From NCBI GenBank assembly GCA_030374805.1, contig JARGSG010000202.1, forward strand, positions 744,001-808,000: DNA of 64,000 nt, written 5' to 3'. Positions within the stretch are counted from its first letter, which is position 1; every line of letters begins with the position of its first letter. Shown piece by piece: positions 10,354-23,375 of the stretch. The position numbers were made by a program, and so were the translations under genes. The notes under the pieces were generated by a model. It made no database searches, was not told the DNA's origin, and was given only the letters and a program-made list of their open reading frames with translations. The DNA comes from Gracilaria gracilis (lineage: Eukaryota; Rhodophyta; Florideophyceae; Gracilariales; Gracilariaceae).

Positions 10354-11757
10354 TTGGCGCCCGAGGCGTCACAGCCTTGCTCCCCGGTTAAAATCCTTTC
10401 GAGAAAATTTTTGACCACCCCAGACATGGACTCTACTACCATTGGTGTGTTGCGTGGCCCGTTGATGCGGTATAGGAACAACCGGATCCAGGATCGATTC
10501 ATGGTGATGGCCAAACGAAACTACAAGGTTTTCGCAGACCTTGGCCAATCCACCCAGTATATGGTGCGCCATCTGTCTATTCTAGATACGGGTGCTGGCC
10601 CCAACCTCATTGTTAAATCCTTAATACCGCCGGAAGTGCGTGCCCGTGTCTTCCAAGAACCTTTTATGGATGTAGCCGACGCTAACAATAACCCTCTGAA
10701 GACTGCAGGTATGTTTCCACTCGTTGTGAGGATTGGCAACTGTGTCTCACAGCTCGAGTTCATCGTCTGTAAGACGCTAGTTGCCCCCGTTGTTTTGAGA
10801 TGTGACTTCTGTGACCGATACGTCGAGGCAATACGCCCGCGCTCGCGTGAAGTTGAATTTGAGGATGGTTCGGTAATACCGATAGTTCGTCGCCCGCTTA
10901 GGCGTTGCTCATCCAAGTTGGTACCACTCCCAGCCCCCCTACAGGATTCGTCACCTCCGAAGGAGTCGCCGAATCTACGTGTTGCACGGTCGGTGGCAAT
11001 CCCGCCAGAATCACAAGTGATGGTCAACGTTACGGCTGCACCCCTTGGTCTAAGGGTGGTCCAACCACTCACCTCCTTATACGAGAAGTATCAGCTTACC
11101 CTGGCAAACGGGGTCGTCCAGATATCTGGTGGCCACCCTTTTCAGGTTTTGATAGCCAACTTTGGTAAGAAGCCCCAGTACCTAGCAAAAAACCAAGTCG
11201 TTGGTACGTTGCTTCCACACCCTCCGGCATTAATCCCTACAAAGGTGTCTGCTGCCAAAGTACTCGGAATCGTCGAACCTGCAATGGCAAGAGATAAATC
11301 TGCAACTAAGGAGGGTGAGGAAGAAGTGATCTCTCCCCCAGAGGAGGTTGAATGCACGAACGATTCGGGAAAAAAGGCCACTCTCACAAGTTACGACAAG
11401 CTCGACCCTGTAAAAGAGTTGGAAGAGTTAGACCTCGGCCACGTGCTGGAGTCTCATTTTCAAAAGCTACGCGAAATTTTGCGTGAGTTCACCCCAATGT
11501 GGGACGTATCTCTTGGAGAAATCACAACAACGGAACACCGGATTGATTTGCTACCCGATTCGAGACCGATTGCTCAGCACCCGTACAGGGCAGGCCCCAA
11601 AGCGAGAGAATAATAACAATTCCGAGTGGATAAAATGCTGCGCGCAGGCGTGATTGAACCAGCTCAATCGCCGTGGGTATTCCCAGTTGTACTGGTTCCG
11701 AAACCCGATGGGTTCTGGCGTTTTTGCATCTACTACCGTCGCTTGAGCTGGCAACGA
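10354..11757 (+). pseudogene. Protease and start of reverse transcriptase, Gypsy element II
   Basis: Shifted one base relative to gag. It contains the retropepsin motif ILDTGAGPNLIV (about 10580-10615) with an intact catalytic Asp, then a linker and the start of RT with HRIDLLPDSRPIAQ and, after two adjacent TAA codons at 11611-11616, [17 protein letters not shown] and [13 protein letters not shown]. The sequence then loses similarity at about 11757. In intact relatives this part cleaves the polyprotein and copies RNA into DNA. Here it is truncated before the YXDD box. Confidence 0.8.
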
Positions 11758-14152
11758 TAACGAATGTGGCGCAGAAGAAGAGGGGTTCGTGAGCAAATTA
11801 GGTGACGATAGCGAACGACACGCCAAACTCGACGAAAAGCACTAGACACGCGCGAGCCACCTGCCCCCACACCATATGCTGCTCGCTGTCCCCGAAAAGT
11901 AGAGCACACTCTCGAACGCAAGTGCCAGCCTAACTATGACCGCGAAGACGACCGCAAAAGCGGAAGCGATTACAATGAAAGAACTATGCTTTTCGGAGAC
12001 GATCAGTAACACGAAGATGTTTGAAGATGGCCGAAGTCGTGAAATATGTACCGCATAGGCTGAAAATGTCTGCAACCCAACACAGATGCAATGGACTCGC
12101 GTGTGGTGTCGCCAACCAAGCACCTAAGCGCACTGGCCTGGAGAAGCAACGAAGCTGACACTGCACCTCACGCCAGCGCAAGCTAACCACCATGCGACTC
12201 TCCACAGAGTGCGCGCCACACTCCGGGATGATCTACCTACTGACAGGCCGTGGTCCGACTCGCCCATCTGGGGTCATGGGTGACGTTTATAGTATACACG
12301 CCCGGTATCAAACGGCGCACGCAGGTGGTTCATGTGTTAGTACGGCAGCAGCTTGGATCATGGAGGCGAAGGAGAATGGCGGTCCTGTGCGGGATAGTGC
12401 TCGGTACGTGGTACTCAAGCGAAAGGCGAAGGTGATAGCGCTGAAGACGTGATGAGGGTTGGCAATGCCGTTCTCAGTGGCAGTACTCGGTTTTCGAATA
12501 GGCTGCGGGACACCATCTCTCAGTGGTATTTGAGAGCCTGTGGCCATTCGGGAAATTTTTGGCGGGTCAATGGTATTGTGCTGGGGCGGATGGGTGTGGT
12601 GCTATCGCCGATCGTGCGCGTTAAGGAAATGGGAGCAACCACAGGCGTAGGCGTATAAACGGAACTGTGTGCTGCGTTAATTAGCACCGCCAATGGAACG
12701 TCGAGCGTGAAGGCGTGGTATGGAGAGATGGTGGTAGCACGGACGCAGGTGCCTGACGGTGGCAAGCGGTTTGTGGCCATGATTTTGGCGTCCTGTGATA
12801 CGAATGACGTTGATAGGGGAAGAGCGGGGGCTCTGGGCGAAGGCTGGAAAGTACAATTCCCAAGGGAAGCATACAGGGGGAAAGCAACAGTGAATTGGCG
12901 GTGCAGGTATTATGGAGCAGACAGCAGAGGCAAAGAATGCAACGAAGGGACACAATGTGATGGATGTGCCCGTTTCGATGATACGCACAGCAAGTTCCAG
13001 TTTGCTGGCGTCGCATTGTACAAAATTACGCCGATTTTCGAATTTGAACGTGAGCGAGTGGCATCTCGCACGTGACGTGGAATCGACGTCATTTGTTATC
13101 TAGAGACATCTACACGGGTACTCTACTACCATTTCGAGACGTTTACTATCTTCTACTGTACACCGGTGAATTTCAGCGCTGCGGTCGAAACCTACTTCCT
13201 CGCGTACACATCACCGGATGCGTACTCTTGGGTACAACCGAACTACAGAAGCAGCAAAGTCCATCCACGTGCCACCGTCCATATGCAATATTTTGCTTTA
13301 GCCGTCTTAATTGCGCCCGTTCCGATCTCATCGCCATAGCTGCTTTCGCCAAGATGACAACGTTTCATGCAAGGATATTCGCACTATTCAACGTGCATCT
13401 ATTCCTTGACGACGCCGCATCAATCTTTGGTCTCCATCACAAAAAAAAACCACAATTGTACCTGTGGTGGCGGATTAGGGAATATGTTCCCCGCAGCCGG
13501 GGACACCTCCCAACCAGTTTTTGGATATCTAGAATGGAGATAAGAGACACAACTTCCACGCTGTGCCCTTCAACCTTGCGCGCCCATCTCCGGCACCCAC
13601 GGCCTTCCCCCCCATCATAGCCGCCACTTTCGCCCGTTCCCGTCACCGACCACCGTCGTCTCTGCCACCATCCAGCGCCACAGGTTAAGGTGGTCGTGCA
13701 ACAATCTTAGGCTGCCGCCGCAACCCGCGTTGCCACGTGTAGATGATGCTGTTATGTAGGTTAACCACGTACCTAAGATAACAGAGCGCAACACCCACAG
13801 CAACCACGCATTAGAAATGGCGGCAGAAACGAGCGTCTGCGCGCCATGCTTAACTATATGGTCTCTGTGGAGTCTCTGCCTCTCCATGCAATCACTACCC
13901 GATCTTGGTCACCACCATCACTGACTGTACCGCTCACCATGTAGCTGCGACATTTACCAATTTCACATTAAGCTGCGGTTACCAGTTTGTGTCTTGCGCA
14001 TCTATGCGCATGGTGACCATAACCGTAATGCACTACGAAAAATTAAAACGCCGAACTTTGGCAGCCTCCACCGTACTGGTACTACCACACAAGCCACAAA
14101 AACATTGCCCGCAGCGCCACATTTCACGGTGCGGTGGTGCAATGGTGTAACT
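11758..14152. other. Region without a recognised gene
   Basis: About 2.4 kb. Open stretches exist but none shows a family I recognise. The longest-looking is an open plus frame at 12660-13075 (about 138 codons, no ATG at its start) with clustered cysteines (WRCRYYG, then CNEGTQCDGC) that might be a metal site or chance. Another at 13072-13620 has no ATG start and a low-complexity tail. A poly(A) run lies at 13440-13449. Confidence 0.3.
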
Positions 14153-14690
14153 TGTGGTACAACAGCAGGAGCTGTATCCAATTTGGTAGTTCGTGTGGAC
14201 GCGGGACTAGAGAGTGCGCGAGGGCACGACCTAGATGACAGGATAGAGGGCACCGATTGGTATGGGGCAACACCGACCACTGAAGGCTCGAAATACCTCG
14301 GTACCTAACCGTATCCGCTAGGTAGGTCTGGAGTACGGCGCACGGCTAGATAGTAAAGCCTTAAAAGATCTAGCTAAACCACTAGGTTGACTGGCGAAAC
14401 CAAGTAGTTGTAGACTTAGCCAGAAGGTCCTTGACTTTACAATCCAGTTAGGAGGGAGTGCCACCCTCACCTTAAGGGTGAGTGGGACTCAACCTCTAGC
14501 GTGGTGCCCACTTCTACCACGTTGAGGTGCCACCCTAATGGGGCACCTCTTTAAAATATCGTTCTATTTTAGTAATTACATTAGCTGTCCTATATGGTTG
14601 TTTCTACAGTTAGATTTCTGATTAGCAACCCATTTGGCACGCTCTTCCACGTTATTCAAACACCAATTGGGCGCCTTCCACTATACTACA
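14153..14690 (-). repeat. 3' LTR of element B1
   Basis: 538 bp, plus-strand ends TGTGG and TACTACA. It pairs with 21816-22353 at the same length but with many substitutions, so the insertion is old. It is flanked on the inside by the polypurine tract. Confidence 0.85.
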
Positions 14691-14701
14691 GACCCCCTTC
14701 C
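14691..14701 (-). other. Polypurine tract of element B1
   Basis: The plus strand reads GACCCCCTTCC, i.e. GGAAGGGGGTC on the element strand, directly against the 3' LTR. The identical 11-mer lies at 34510-34520 next to the 3' LTR of B2. It is the expected primer for plus-strand DNA synthesis. Confidence 0.75.
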
Positions 14702-17700
14702 TATCCACAGACACGAACCGGGGCTGCCAAGTGAGCGGCTTTCTAAATGGTTGCCATTAGTCTGTTCCGTAGATATACGTATGGGTTGGTTTCCATTCGG
14801 TCGACGCGCCTCCTATGATTGCATCGTTCGCTGAGCTAAATGTTTCCCGTCTGACTGGTTACTCCCCACCCCGTAGCAGTCGTTGCGTTCCAAATATATA
14901 GAGATCGTTACCAATTGGTGTGCGGGTGCGTCCTGCCCTGTTCTATTGCTTTTCTGTGATTATCGTTTATCGGCTAGACCGTTCGGTCACTCCACCGTGA
15001 GAAATGTCCCTTTGCTGCATTTGGGTTCTGGCCTCCCCACCATGCAGTATCCCTGGTGGTCTCAGAAACACTCTTTCCTTCTTGGTAGGTGACAGAGTCG
15101 TGAGCCGAATCGGTGTGGGTCCTCCTGGCGGTGGCCGCCAATTCGGATTCTATCCCCCTTTTGCTATTGCAACCTACTGGCTCGCATCCTCTTGGTTGCA
15201 TAGATTTTACTTCCGGAAGGCCGTTTGCGTCCACCAGTTCCGGCGCGAAATTCACCTAGACGGGTGCAGTATCTTCGGCAGCCCAATTCGTGGCTGAGCG
15301 TTGCTTCCTAATCCTGATGGTGTGGCACATCACATTGCCGTGTAGTACCATTTCGGGCGTCACAAAGGCACGCGGAACCGTCACCCAGACTGTCGGCAAA
15401 AGAGCGAAACCCCAAAGTGGTTTCCTCAGCTACAATATTGTTTTCTGCCCTGAATGGTTGTTGGCGCCGCCTCCTTGTTTTTAACAACTTGGAAAGCACT
15501 ACCACATCTGCAACGCAGGCAGCAGAGATACAGTCCCTGGTGGTTGCCAAGCTTTGCTTCCCATGCTAATTGGTACGTCCGCTAGCCAAACCCGTGGTGG
15601 CTATCGCACAATATTTCGTCCATTACCTAATGGTGACAGTCCTCTCCGTATGGTTACTTGTCCCGAGAGGGCCATGAAACCATATATTGGGTCGCCAACG
15701 AGGCCGTTACGGAATTCCATTTGGTCCTTCCATTTGGTCCGCTCACCCTGCCGGCAAATCGGGCTGCGTCAGCGGTCTTTCTTCCTTCCGAACTGCAGGG
15801 AAATATTCCTACCTTTATGGTTCGTGTCACCAATAGGATGGTTTGGCGGGGCGTAGGATAGACGTTTTTGTAACTTTGCGAGTCAGCACCTTTTGGTAGT
15901 CTTAATTTAATGTATAAACTTCTGCACTATTCCTGGTACCCTCGATGGAGATACTGCTTTTTTAGAGTATACCGTTAGGTTCCTCCAGCAGGCAATTTTC
16001 AGCGATCATCCATACGGTTTGGTTGGGAGCAGCTCACTCTCAGCGCCGTACACCTGACAAGTCCAGTAGGAATCGCCTCCTACGAATGGGAAGCCCCATT
16101 GCACTACTTTGGTAGAGGTACGGGGCCTCGCACGGTAGTCATCCACCTCAACGGGGATCTCGTCTCACCAGAGCTGTAGCACATCTATTCGAATAACTGC
16201 TGGCCAGTTGGGGCCATTCTTTACCTATCGGGGTGATCATGCTTCCCTATTACCAACAGATTGATAAGCCATTCGGTTCGGTACGTGCAGCACTCATCCC
16301 TTCAGTGGTTCAGTCGGTTAAGGGGCATCAATTGAACCATTCGGTAGAGCCGAGCAAAACAGTTTTGGCTTTTGTTGCACTGTATATACCCTTTCAGTTA
16401 CCTCATGCTGGACCTAGCTTTCCTCATAAGAATCCCTCTTGTCTCACTTCCAATAAGGTCTGAAAAGCATAGTGGTCTTGCTTCATCCGTTCGGTATCCA
16501 AAAGGAATGAAACCCATTTCCTTCTAGGACGGCGATACTACCACCTGGGAGAATGGATTGCTTCTCTCAGTGGCCGTACGGTCGCAAACCATTTCGGTTG
16601 TGGTAGCTTGAGGGACCCAACGGAGCGTCAACATGGCCGTACGGTAGCACTTCGGATGTTCCAATATGGTGCCGCAAGTTTTATCATTAAGTTCCTACAT
16701 GGCGCCGACCATACCGGTATTCACTTCTACATGTTCCCGGATGACGGAGGAATAGAGCCTCCTTTCTACCAAATGGTACGTTGATGTGACCCAATTGGTG
16801 CAACGACGGCCTCCTTGCCTATACCCTGTATGGGATCTGAGCCTCTTGGTTCCGACCTTTGCGCAGACCCTTTTGGTTTCATATTCCGTACAAGCCAATA
16901 TGTATTTGGCACCTTCGAGGTCAGCTTCATCCAATTGGTTCAGGTTTCCATTGTCCACATGTGGATCATACAGTTTCCACTTTGGTTGCTTTCCATAAGG
17001 GTTTGAACCTCGAAAATGTGTCAACGAAACCGTTTGGTGAAGAGGCGGACTCCCCTTCCCCTTCCTTAGAACAGCGTACTACAATGGTCAAGGGAGTTCC
17101 AATGATGAGAATAATAGAGCGAACCAATTGGTATCACCTCCCATTTCGGTAGTATTTGTTTCCTACCAACAGGCTTCCATTGTATCTAAGACCTTCACGG
17201 TAAATAGAGAGGGTTATTTGATAGGTTCAGTACACTTACAGGCTTCCGCACAGTTTACCAATTGGTCCAGACTAGCACCTTTTCCATATTCCATAACCAA
17301 TACCAACAGGTTGCTTTTCGAAGCTCTACCTTGATGGTGCATCACGAAACCTATTTCGTAAGCTCAGGACATCACCAGGTTTACACACAGTAGACTAGCT
17401 GGTTCTGAAACCCATAGAGGGAAACCAGGCTATTTTTGGTCTCCAATACGGATTATTGCAGATGGACCCATGCGTTTCAGTGATAGACCCAGTTGGTTGC
17501 TTGCAATGGGACTATGGTTTCAAATGAAGTCCATATATCCAAGCCACTTTGGGGCCTTTGACGCACCGTTCGGTTGTACTAGTCCCCTGTTTACTAGTAG
17601 TACTAGTAAAGTGGGGACTCGTATGACTGTTGGGTTTCGGCACCTCTTCATTGGTACACCATCCTCCCATTTGCTTGACGTTCATAAATCCTGAACGGGA

Positions 17701-20700
17701 TTCTTTGTCTTGCCCAATTGGCTTCAAATCTTACCATGGAGCTAAGATTCAAAATGGACAGTCTTAGCCGTTGGGAATACCGAACTGTTGGTTCTCTAGC
17801 GCTCCTACCCATGTGATCTCTCTTTCTTCTGGTGGATACTCCAAACCCGTTCCGGTCATGACCGTACAGCTGCTCCTGAACCATGTGGTGAAAGCCGTAC
17901 AAAACCCTCCAAGGAATTCCGATATCACTTCATCAAATTCTTCAGGTTATCCTCTTCCTCCACATATCTCTGCCCAAACCTGTTTGGTCAGCATATCATT
18001 TGGAACTCCAACCCCTTTGCCATTTACTGCGTAGTTTGCTCAACCTCTGCGGTAATTTCCAGTAAGGTATTCATCCAATTGGTAGTCCCAACTGCAGCGC
18101 AAACCATTCGACCTCCCTATTACAGAGTAGACACAACGGTTATTGTGCTTCACAATTGGTTTCTCTGCTTTGCAGTACTTTGCTTCCTTTTCCTATTGGT
18201 TCTCGCCACTTGGTTCGTTTCTATACCTGCCTATGGTAACAGGCTTTTTAAGCCATCTGAAAATCCCTTTTTCGTCAACCTACGGGCTTGCTTGCCATAT
18301 GGCTTTAGCCCTCCAACTGGCATTAACGAAATCGTTTGGTAAACCGTTTGGAACGAATAGTGAAGTCCACTGACACTCCTTCCTCTTCCTTGGACCAGCG
18401 TACCACGATGGTCCAATGATTCCACCAATAGGGGTAGTTGATCAAACCAGCTGGTGTTATCGCGCTCCTTTCTTCTCTGCTTCCATTTTCTCACCAGTAC
18501 AACCATAGCTACTATCAATTGGCTTTGAATCATTGTAGACAGACCATGACGTACACTGGTCTGCGCTACTCACACAAGAATGGCCACACCACCCGCTACG
18601 CGCTCCAGCGCAGCATCCAGCAATGTATCCATTGGTTTTGCGCTGCCTGTAAGGCCGTATGTGGGCGCGCGTGGCGCGTTGACCAAAACGTTACTTGCAA
18701 GGCAAATCAAAATTTCCGACGCAGAAATTACCCCTCCAAATGGTACCGAAAACGGCTAAAACCTTTTTGGCCTGTATTTCGATAACCAAGCGCTTTCGGA
18801 GGCTGAGAATAGCCGATTTGGGCTCCCGGCGCGGGCAAAAATCTTAAATTTTTTTAACCGGCCGGCGCGCGCGCACTACACAAAATTTGTGAACCCAAAC
18901 GGTTACTCGCCCACGGCAGACGAATCAAATCGGCCGCCAACCTCCGCAGTCGTCAAAACACAATTTTTTTGACTTGCACCTTTCGGCCGCGCACGTGCGA
19001 GATACGCGCGTCTATTCTTGACGGTTTGCCCTTGTTGGAAGCGTGTCCAGGTGGTCCTGTGAGCCTCCTCGTTGGTTCTGGTGTCAAGCGCACCTGCATG
19101 CTCGATGATCTAGCACACCAAAGGACAGGCAGGCACGGCGATCGATTTTACCAAAGATCGCGAGCGTGTGAAAAGCTCTTCGCAACGCGTTCTACATTGT
19201 CAACCACCACGGTTCCCACCTCGTAGGTACGTTCACGTCTCCTTTCCCTTATGGTTCGTTCATTAGCTACCAAAAAAATATTTCGCGAGTTGCCATTCGA
19301 CTGTTAGCAGTTCATTGCTTCCATTCGGTAAGTAGCTATTAGTTACCACTCAGTCAGTAGTTATTAGCTAGCGGGGGAGAACGCATTCTTCCCAGTTTCC
19401 CTAATTTCCTTCTCCAATGTGGTTTGGAGAGTTGCCCGGATGGTAAAGTGTCATCTGAGTCTCACGAAACGCAGGACATCCTTGCGCTCGTATTTTCATC
19501 CCTACCACCGTGCTCAATATTTGAAACCTTTTGGGATGCATCTACGATCAATTGGAGATTCTACAAGGTGTCCGGCGTACCACCCCTCAACTTCCTTATA
19601 GGAGCAGTTTTGCAAAGCGCTACCCACCTTTTTATTCATGGATTCTCCTTCATGGCCTTCAGACTTCCGTATCAGCGTGAGGCCGCGTACCGGAGAAGTA
19701 CCATTATGGTGTCTAACTACCTCCAACGGTTCGAGATCACTAATTGGTATTGACGGAGCGCCAGAGTGCTCAACCCTACCACCCAGGTTTCCCCCATACT
19801 TTCTCTTGGCTCACCACATGGTTTCCAGTTCCGGGAAGGTGGGAGGTACAGAGCCGATGCACGAAAGGAGCCCAGCACCTTAATGGACTTCCATCTCCCA
19901 CTCCAGCACTAGGTCCACACCAGGTTCTTCCTGGCTTCCACCGAATTGGTGAGAGTAGAAGCCAGTACGGTCTATCGTAACGGCATTACTTAATACCAAC
20001 TGGTTCATCGTGATCTAACGCCCGTGGGGAATCGACATCGCTATCTCGACTGAAGGCGAATGGAGTGAACCGTGTGGTACCAATTGGCCTTCTATCTCCG
20101 AGCTGGATCCGGCCGTGAACCCAACTGGTTTCTCACTTGCTCTGAAGCAAGGGGCAGTCCAAGATCGGCTCAATCTCAAGTGGTTAAAGCGGAGAAGCCT
20201 CAATGGCTATCGGAACGGTACAAAGTGGCTCCGCGCCGTCGAAACCCAGAACCAAATGGTGTGTCAATGAAACCACAGATATACCTCAATGGAGCTCACC
20301 ATTTCTATGGTACTGTCCGACCCCCTTGTTCACTCGGTGGATGCCAGTCTTGGAACTCTGTAGGAACTCAGTACCCAATATGGTCTTTCGCTGTTGAGTA
20401 CAGTGGTAATACCAATCGGTTGAGCTTCCGGTGATGCTTTTTTCTTTTCTAGAAAACCGCATTGGTGTCTTCTAGAGAGTCGTTCCGTGCCCATTGGGCC
20501 CCAAAGGCATAAGCCAGTCAAAAGAGAGCGTCAAGCTTCTCAGAACCTCGAAGGCTACTCTTTTGTTGGAGTGTGACTCCAGCAGAGCGTACCGTTCGGT
20601 TTTATTCATTGGACTTCCCACATCATTGTGGTTATCCTTCCAGGTCAAATTCCTCAACGTTCTTCACCATTACTGGAAGAGACAGAATCAATGTTGGAGC

Positions 20701-21795
20701 TTGAAGAGTGGGAGCCCGACCTAAGAACGCTCCTCTTCTTCTTCCAATTATGTTTTTCTTTTCTTTTGGCCACCGTCGCGGCACGTTCTCCGCGTCTGAC
20801 GGACGACCACACCAGGATTTTTCTACTTGTTCTTCTCTATGGCTCTACCAGTTGGTTCCGGAAGGTCATTGCACCACGGCATAGGTCGCGTTGCTTCTCA
20901 TGAATTTGGTTTTTTGGAAGGTAAGGCTGGACCACCTCCACTACCAATTGGACCTTGAGAAGACCTTGCGGGAAAAGAGCGAGCATCAGACCAGTTGGAG
21001 ATTCCTGCAGGGACACAGGTTTGTTTTCCAGCAAGCATTCTCGTACCAGTTGGTCAGTGTACCATCGATCTTCCTCTTCGACGGACTGCCAGACCAACAG
21101 GGGTATATCAGGGGCCACCTCAGGGGCAGCTCTATCACCAACCACTGTGGTCATTCGCGCTAAGGCCAAGCTTGGTCCTCTCATCTCGGTTTCTTCCACT
21201 TCAAGATACACCAATTGGTCAGATGTGGCACCTGCTCTCCGTCCCCACCGGGGATGCGGTGTCCGCCACATTTGTAGCCAGCGAGGCGACATACAACGCC
21301 GTTTTCTCCCCTTCGCGGCCTGAACCAATACGGTGGTCTACACTCGTAGACGAATACCAACTGGTCAAAGGCGACTCCGGGGTTTACTTCGCACGGAGCT
21401 TCGGTCCCTATCAATTGGCACGTTGGGAAAGCGGTATATCTAGCCATGTCCTCGCCGGCGTCGACAGGACCCAACTGGTTTGCTGGTTTGTTCGTCGGGG
21501 AAGCGGCATATCGAGCTATCTAATCCCCTTCATCGACGTGCACCAACCAGATTGAATGGCGAGCGGCTTCGCTTGCCGTCTGCTTCCCGTCATCGGCATG
21601 AACCAAAACGGTATTCCTGCGAGGTCGTTCCTCGGGTTCATCCAAGATAGGCCTTGTAGGTTTTGTAAGCATATCCAATAGGTAAACTGATGATCCATAA
21701 AATCGCTTCTCAGCGGTCCCACAAACCAAACGGCAATCCATTATCCAAGTCCTTCTTTCGGTTACACCTGTTCAAACCAATTGGAAAATCCACAA

Positions 21796-21813
21796 TTCTA
21801 GGTGGGGAGACCA
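21796..21813 (-). promoter_or_regulatory. tRNA primer-binding site of element B1
   Basis: On the minus strand TGGTCTCCCCACCTAGAA, two bases inside the 5' LTR. It differs at two positions from the sites of elements II and B2. Confidence 0.65.
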
Positions 21814-21815
21814 AA

Positions 21816-22353
21816 TGCGGCACAACAGCAGGAGCTATATCCAATTGGGTAGTTCGTGTGGATGCGGGACAAAGGAGCGCGCGAGGGCTCGACGTAGAAG
21901 GCAGGATAGAGGGCACCGATTGGTGTGGGGCAGAACCGACCACTGAATGCGCGAGATACCTCTGCACCTAGCCGTATCAGTTAGGTAGGTCCAAAGTACG
22001 GAGCAGGGCGAGATAGTTAAGCCTTAAAAGATCTATCTAAACCACTAGGTTGACTGTAGAGACCAAGTAGTTGTATACTTCGCCAGAAGGTGCTTGACTT
22101 TGCAATTCAGTGGAGAGGGAGCGCCACACTCACCTTAAGGTTGATTCGGGCTCAATCTCTAGCGTGGTACCAACGTCTACCACGTCGAAGTGCCACTTTA
22201 ATGGGGCACCTCTTTAAAATATCTTTCTATTTTAGTAATTATATTAGCTGTCCTATATGGTTATTTCTACAGTTGGATTTCTGATTAGCAACCCACGTGG
22301 CGCACTTCTCAACGTTATTCAACCACCAATTGGGCGCCTCCCACTGTACTACA
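21816..22353 (-). repeat. 5' LTR of element B1
   Basis: 538 bp, plus-strand ends TGCGG and TACTACA. It is the partner of 14153-14690 and is followed by the TAACC target-site copy. Confidence 0.85.
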
Positions 22354-22553
22354 TAACCTGTGCGTCAGAAGAAGTGTTGAGCTGGAAAAAGATGTCTAAG
22401 TGGAACCCATCTGAAAATGCCTGCTAAAAGGTTATCTCCAGGGCATGCCCCATTGGAAACCCTATATATTCGTGTAGTTTGAGGACATGTCATATGCATG
22501 ATTGGAAGCTATGCAATATTTCATTTGTCTATATAAACCCCCGACCGCGAAGC
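22354..22553. other. Gap with a TATA-like box
   Basis: No gene recognised. TATATAAA at 22530-22537 lies about 25 bases before the start of repeat D1 and could be its core promoter. Confidence 0.35.
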
Positions 22554-23375
22554 GGGCAGCCCATCTCCTCCCTTGGCAACCCACCCCATCCTTGGGCACG
22601 TTCACTTCCTCTCTTCGCCGTCATCTGTTCCTTCCCCTTTTCCTCCCTATAGTGCGTTTTGGTCTCCCGCACTTCTATTTCATTCTGGTGTTGTATTGTT
22701 TTCTTTATGCTTTACATCAGTCCATGAACCGCGCACTCTTCAAGTTTGGTTGTGCGTGTTCGTTCTCATTAGTTTCTACATTCTCAATTGCTCCGTGATC
22801 GACCTAAGTTTCTGGTCGCACGAACGATCCATTTGCTTCTATTGATTGTGTTTCACTGGTTTGCTGCTTGGCATCCCCCACATTCCTCAAGGCGGTCTTC
22901 TTTTTCTTGCTTTCAGTCATTAGGTATTGTTTCTTGTTGGATTCGTCGAGAAGCATTTCATTATCCATTTATCTCTGTCGCACTTTCCTGTCCTGGGATA
23001 AATTTAGTGCTTCGCAGTAGGACTCGAGCTGCGCATTAGAATCTGAAATGGATCATGTTTGTTGGCTTTTGTCCGTTTCATTCAACTGATCGCAGCCCCC
23101 TTCCCAGTCAGAGGTTCAGGTTGGTCTGTGGTCCTTTGTATTTTGTAAGTTGACGGACTCTTCGAAAGAGTGGGTACCGTGTCGTGTTGTTTTTGTGGCC
23201 GTGTTGCTTTTGGTTGCCAGTTGTTGAATTTTTGTCGTTTTGCAAAATGATGTACAGGCTACTAAGCTACGGTGTTTTGTTTTGCTCTCTTTGGAGTGGT
23301 ACTCTCGAGCTACATTTGTGTGTCCTCTCCACGGTTTGTCACCACCCAAGTCGTTTCTTTTTTGCATCGAAAATT
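22554..23375 (+). repeat. Repeat D1 (5' flank of a DUF7869-like repeat)
   Basis: About 820 bp that match 35040-35866 (D2) in the same orientation along their whole length. D2 runs directly into the reading frame of the DUF7869-like gene, so D is probably its promoter and 5' untranslated region. In D1 the match stops exactly at the A-A-A-A-T before LTR family C, where D2 reads on through ATGGCG. D1 therefore looks like a second copy cut at its start codon by an LTR insertion. Confidence 0.65.

Larger units (their letters stand above)
7336..11757 (+). mobile_element. 5' part of a Ty3/Gypsy LTR element (element II)
   Basis: Plus-strand element with LTR, primer site, gag, zinc knuckle, protease and the beginning of RT. 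Similarity stops at about 11757, just after RT motif 1-2 sequence ([17 protein letters not shown]), so RNase H, integrase and the 3' LTR are missing. Gag is related to that of element B2 at 26-28 kb, and the primer site is the same as in B1 and B2, so these belong to one group. Confidence 0.8.
14691..21815. repeat. Field of dispersed quasi-palindromes ACCAATTGGT and variants
   Basis: Exact ACCAATTGGT occurs at 14910-14919, 17123-17132, 17257-17266 and 21210-21219. Near forms such as CCAATTGGT, ACCATTCGGT, CCATTTGGT, ACCAAATGGT, ACCGTTTGGT, CCGTACGGT, ACCAGCTGGT and CCCAGTTGG occur roughly every 20-150 bases across the whole interior. Spacing is irregular and intervening sequence does not repeat, so these are not ordinary tandem repeats. 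They fall in all reading frames. The same motif is frequent in B2 (28.5-30.2 kb and 33.6-34.3 kb, exact at 29348-29357 and 34234-34243). Confidence 0.75.
14153..22353 (-). mobile_element. LTR retrotransposon B1, complete ends, degenerate interior
   Basis: Two direct 538 bp repeats bound 8.2 kb. The outer edges give TAACT (14148-14152) and TAACC (22354-22358), a near-perfect 5-base target duplication. On the minus strand the order is LTR, 2 bases, an 18-base primer site, interior, GGAAGGGGGTC polypurine tract, LTR. The interior (14691-21815) has only short open frames on both strands and no protein motif I can trust. It is crowded with the quasi-palindrome ACCAATTGGT and variants. A diverged relative, element B2, lies in the opposite orientation further right. 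Confidence 0.85.

Noticed and set aside
19720-19745. A T-loop-like GGTTCGAGATC suggesting a tRNA.
   Set aside because: No acceptor, D or anticodon stems can be drawn around it.
20837-21474. Minus-strand open frames with recurrent DQLV/NQLV as a repeat protein.
   Set aside because: The tetrapeptides come from the ACCAATTGGT DNA motif, which also appears in the other frames; no stable protein repeat.
14691-21815. CRISPR-like array because a short repeat recurs at intervals.
   Set aside because: Eukaryotic LTR context, the repeat is only 10 bases and degenerate, spacing is irregular, and no cas genes.
14153-22353. Repeat-induced point mutation (C to T decay) as the cause of the missing frames.
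   Set aside because: Differences between the two LTRs include transversions and small gaps in both directions, and the motif field is not explained by C-to-T change.
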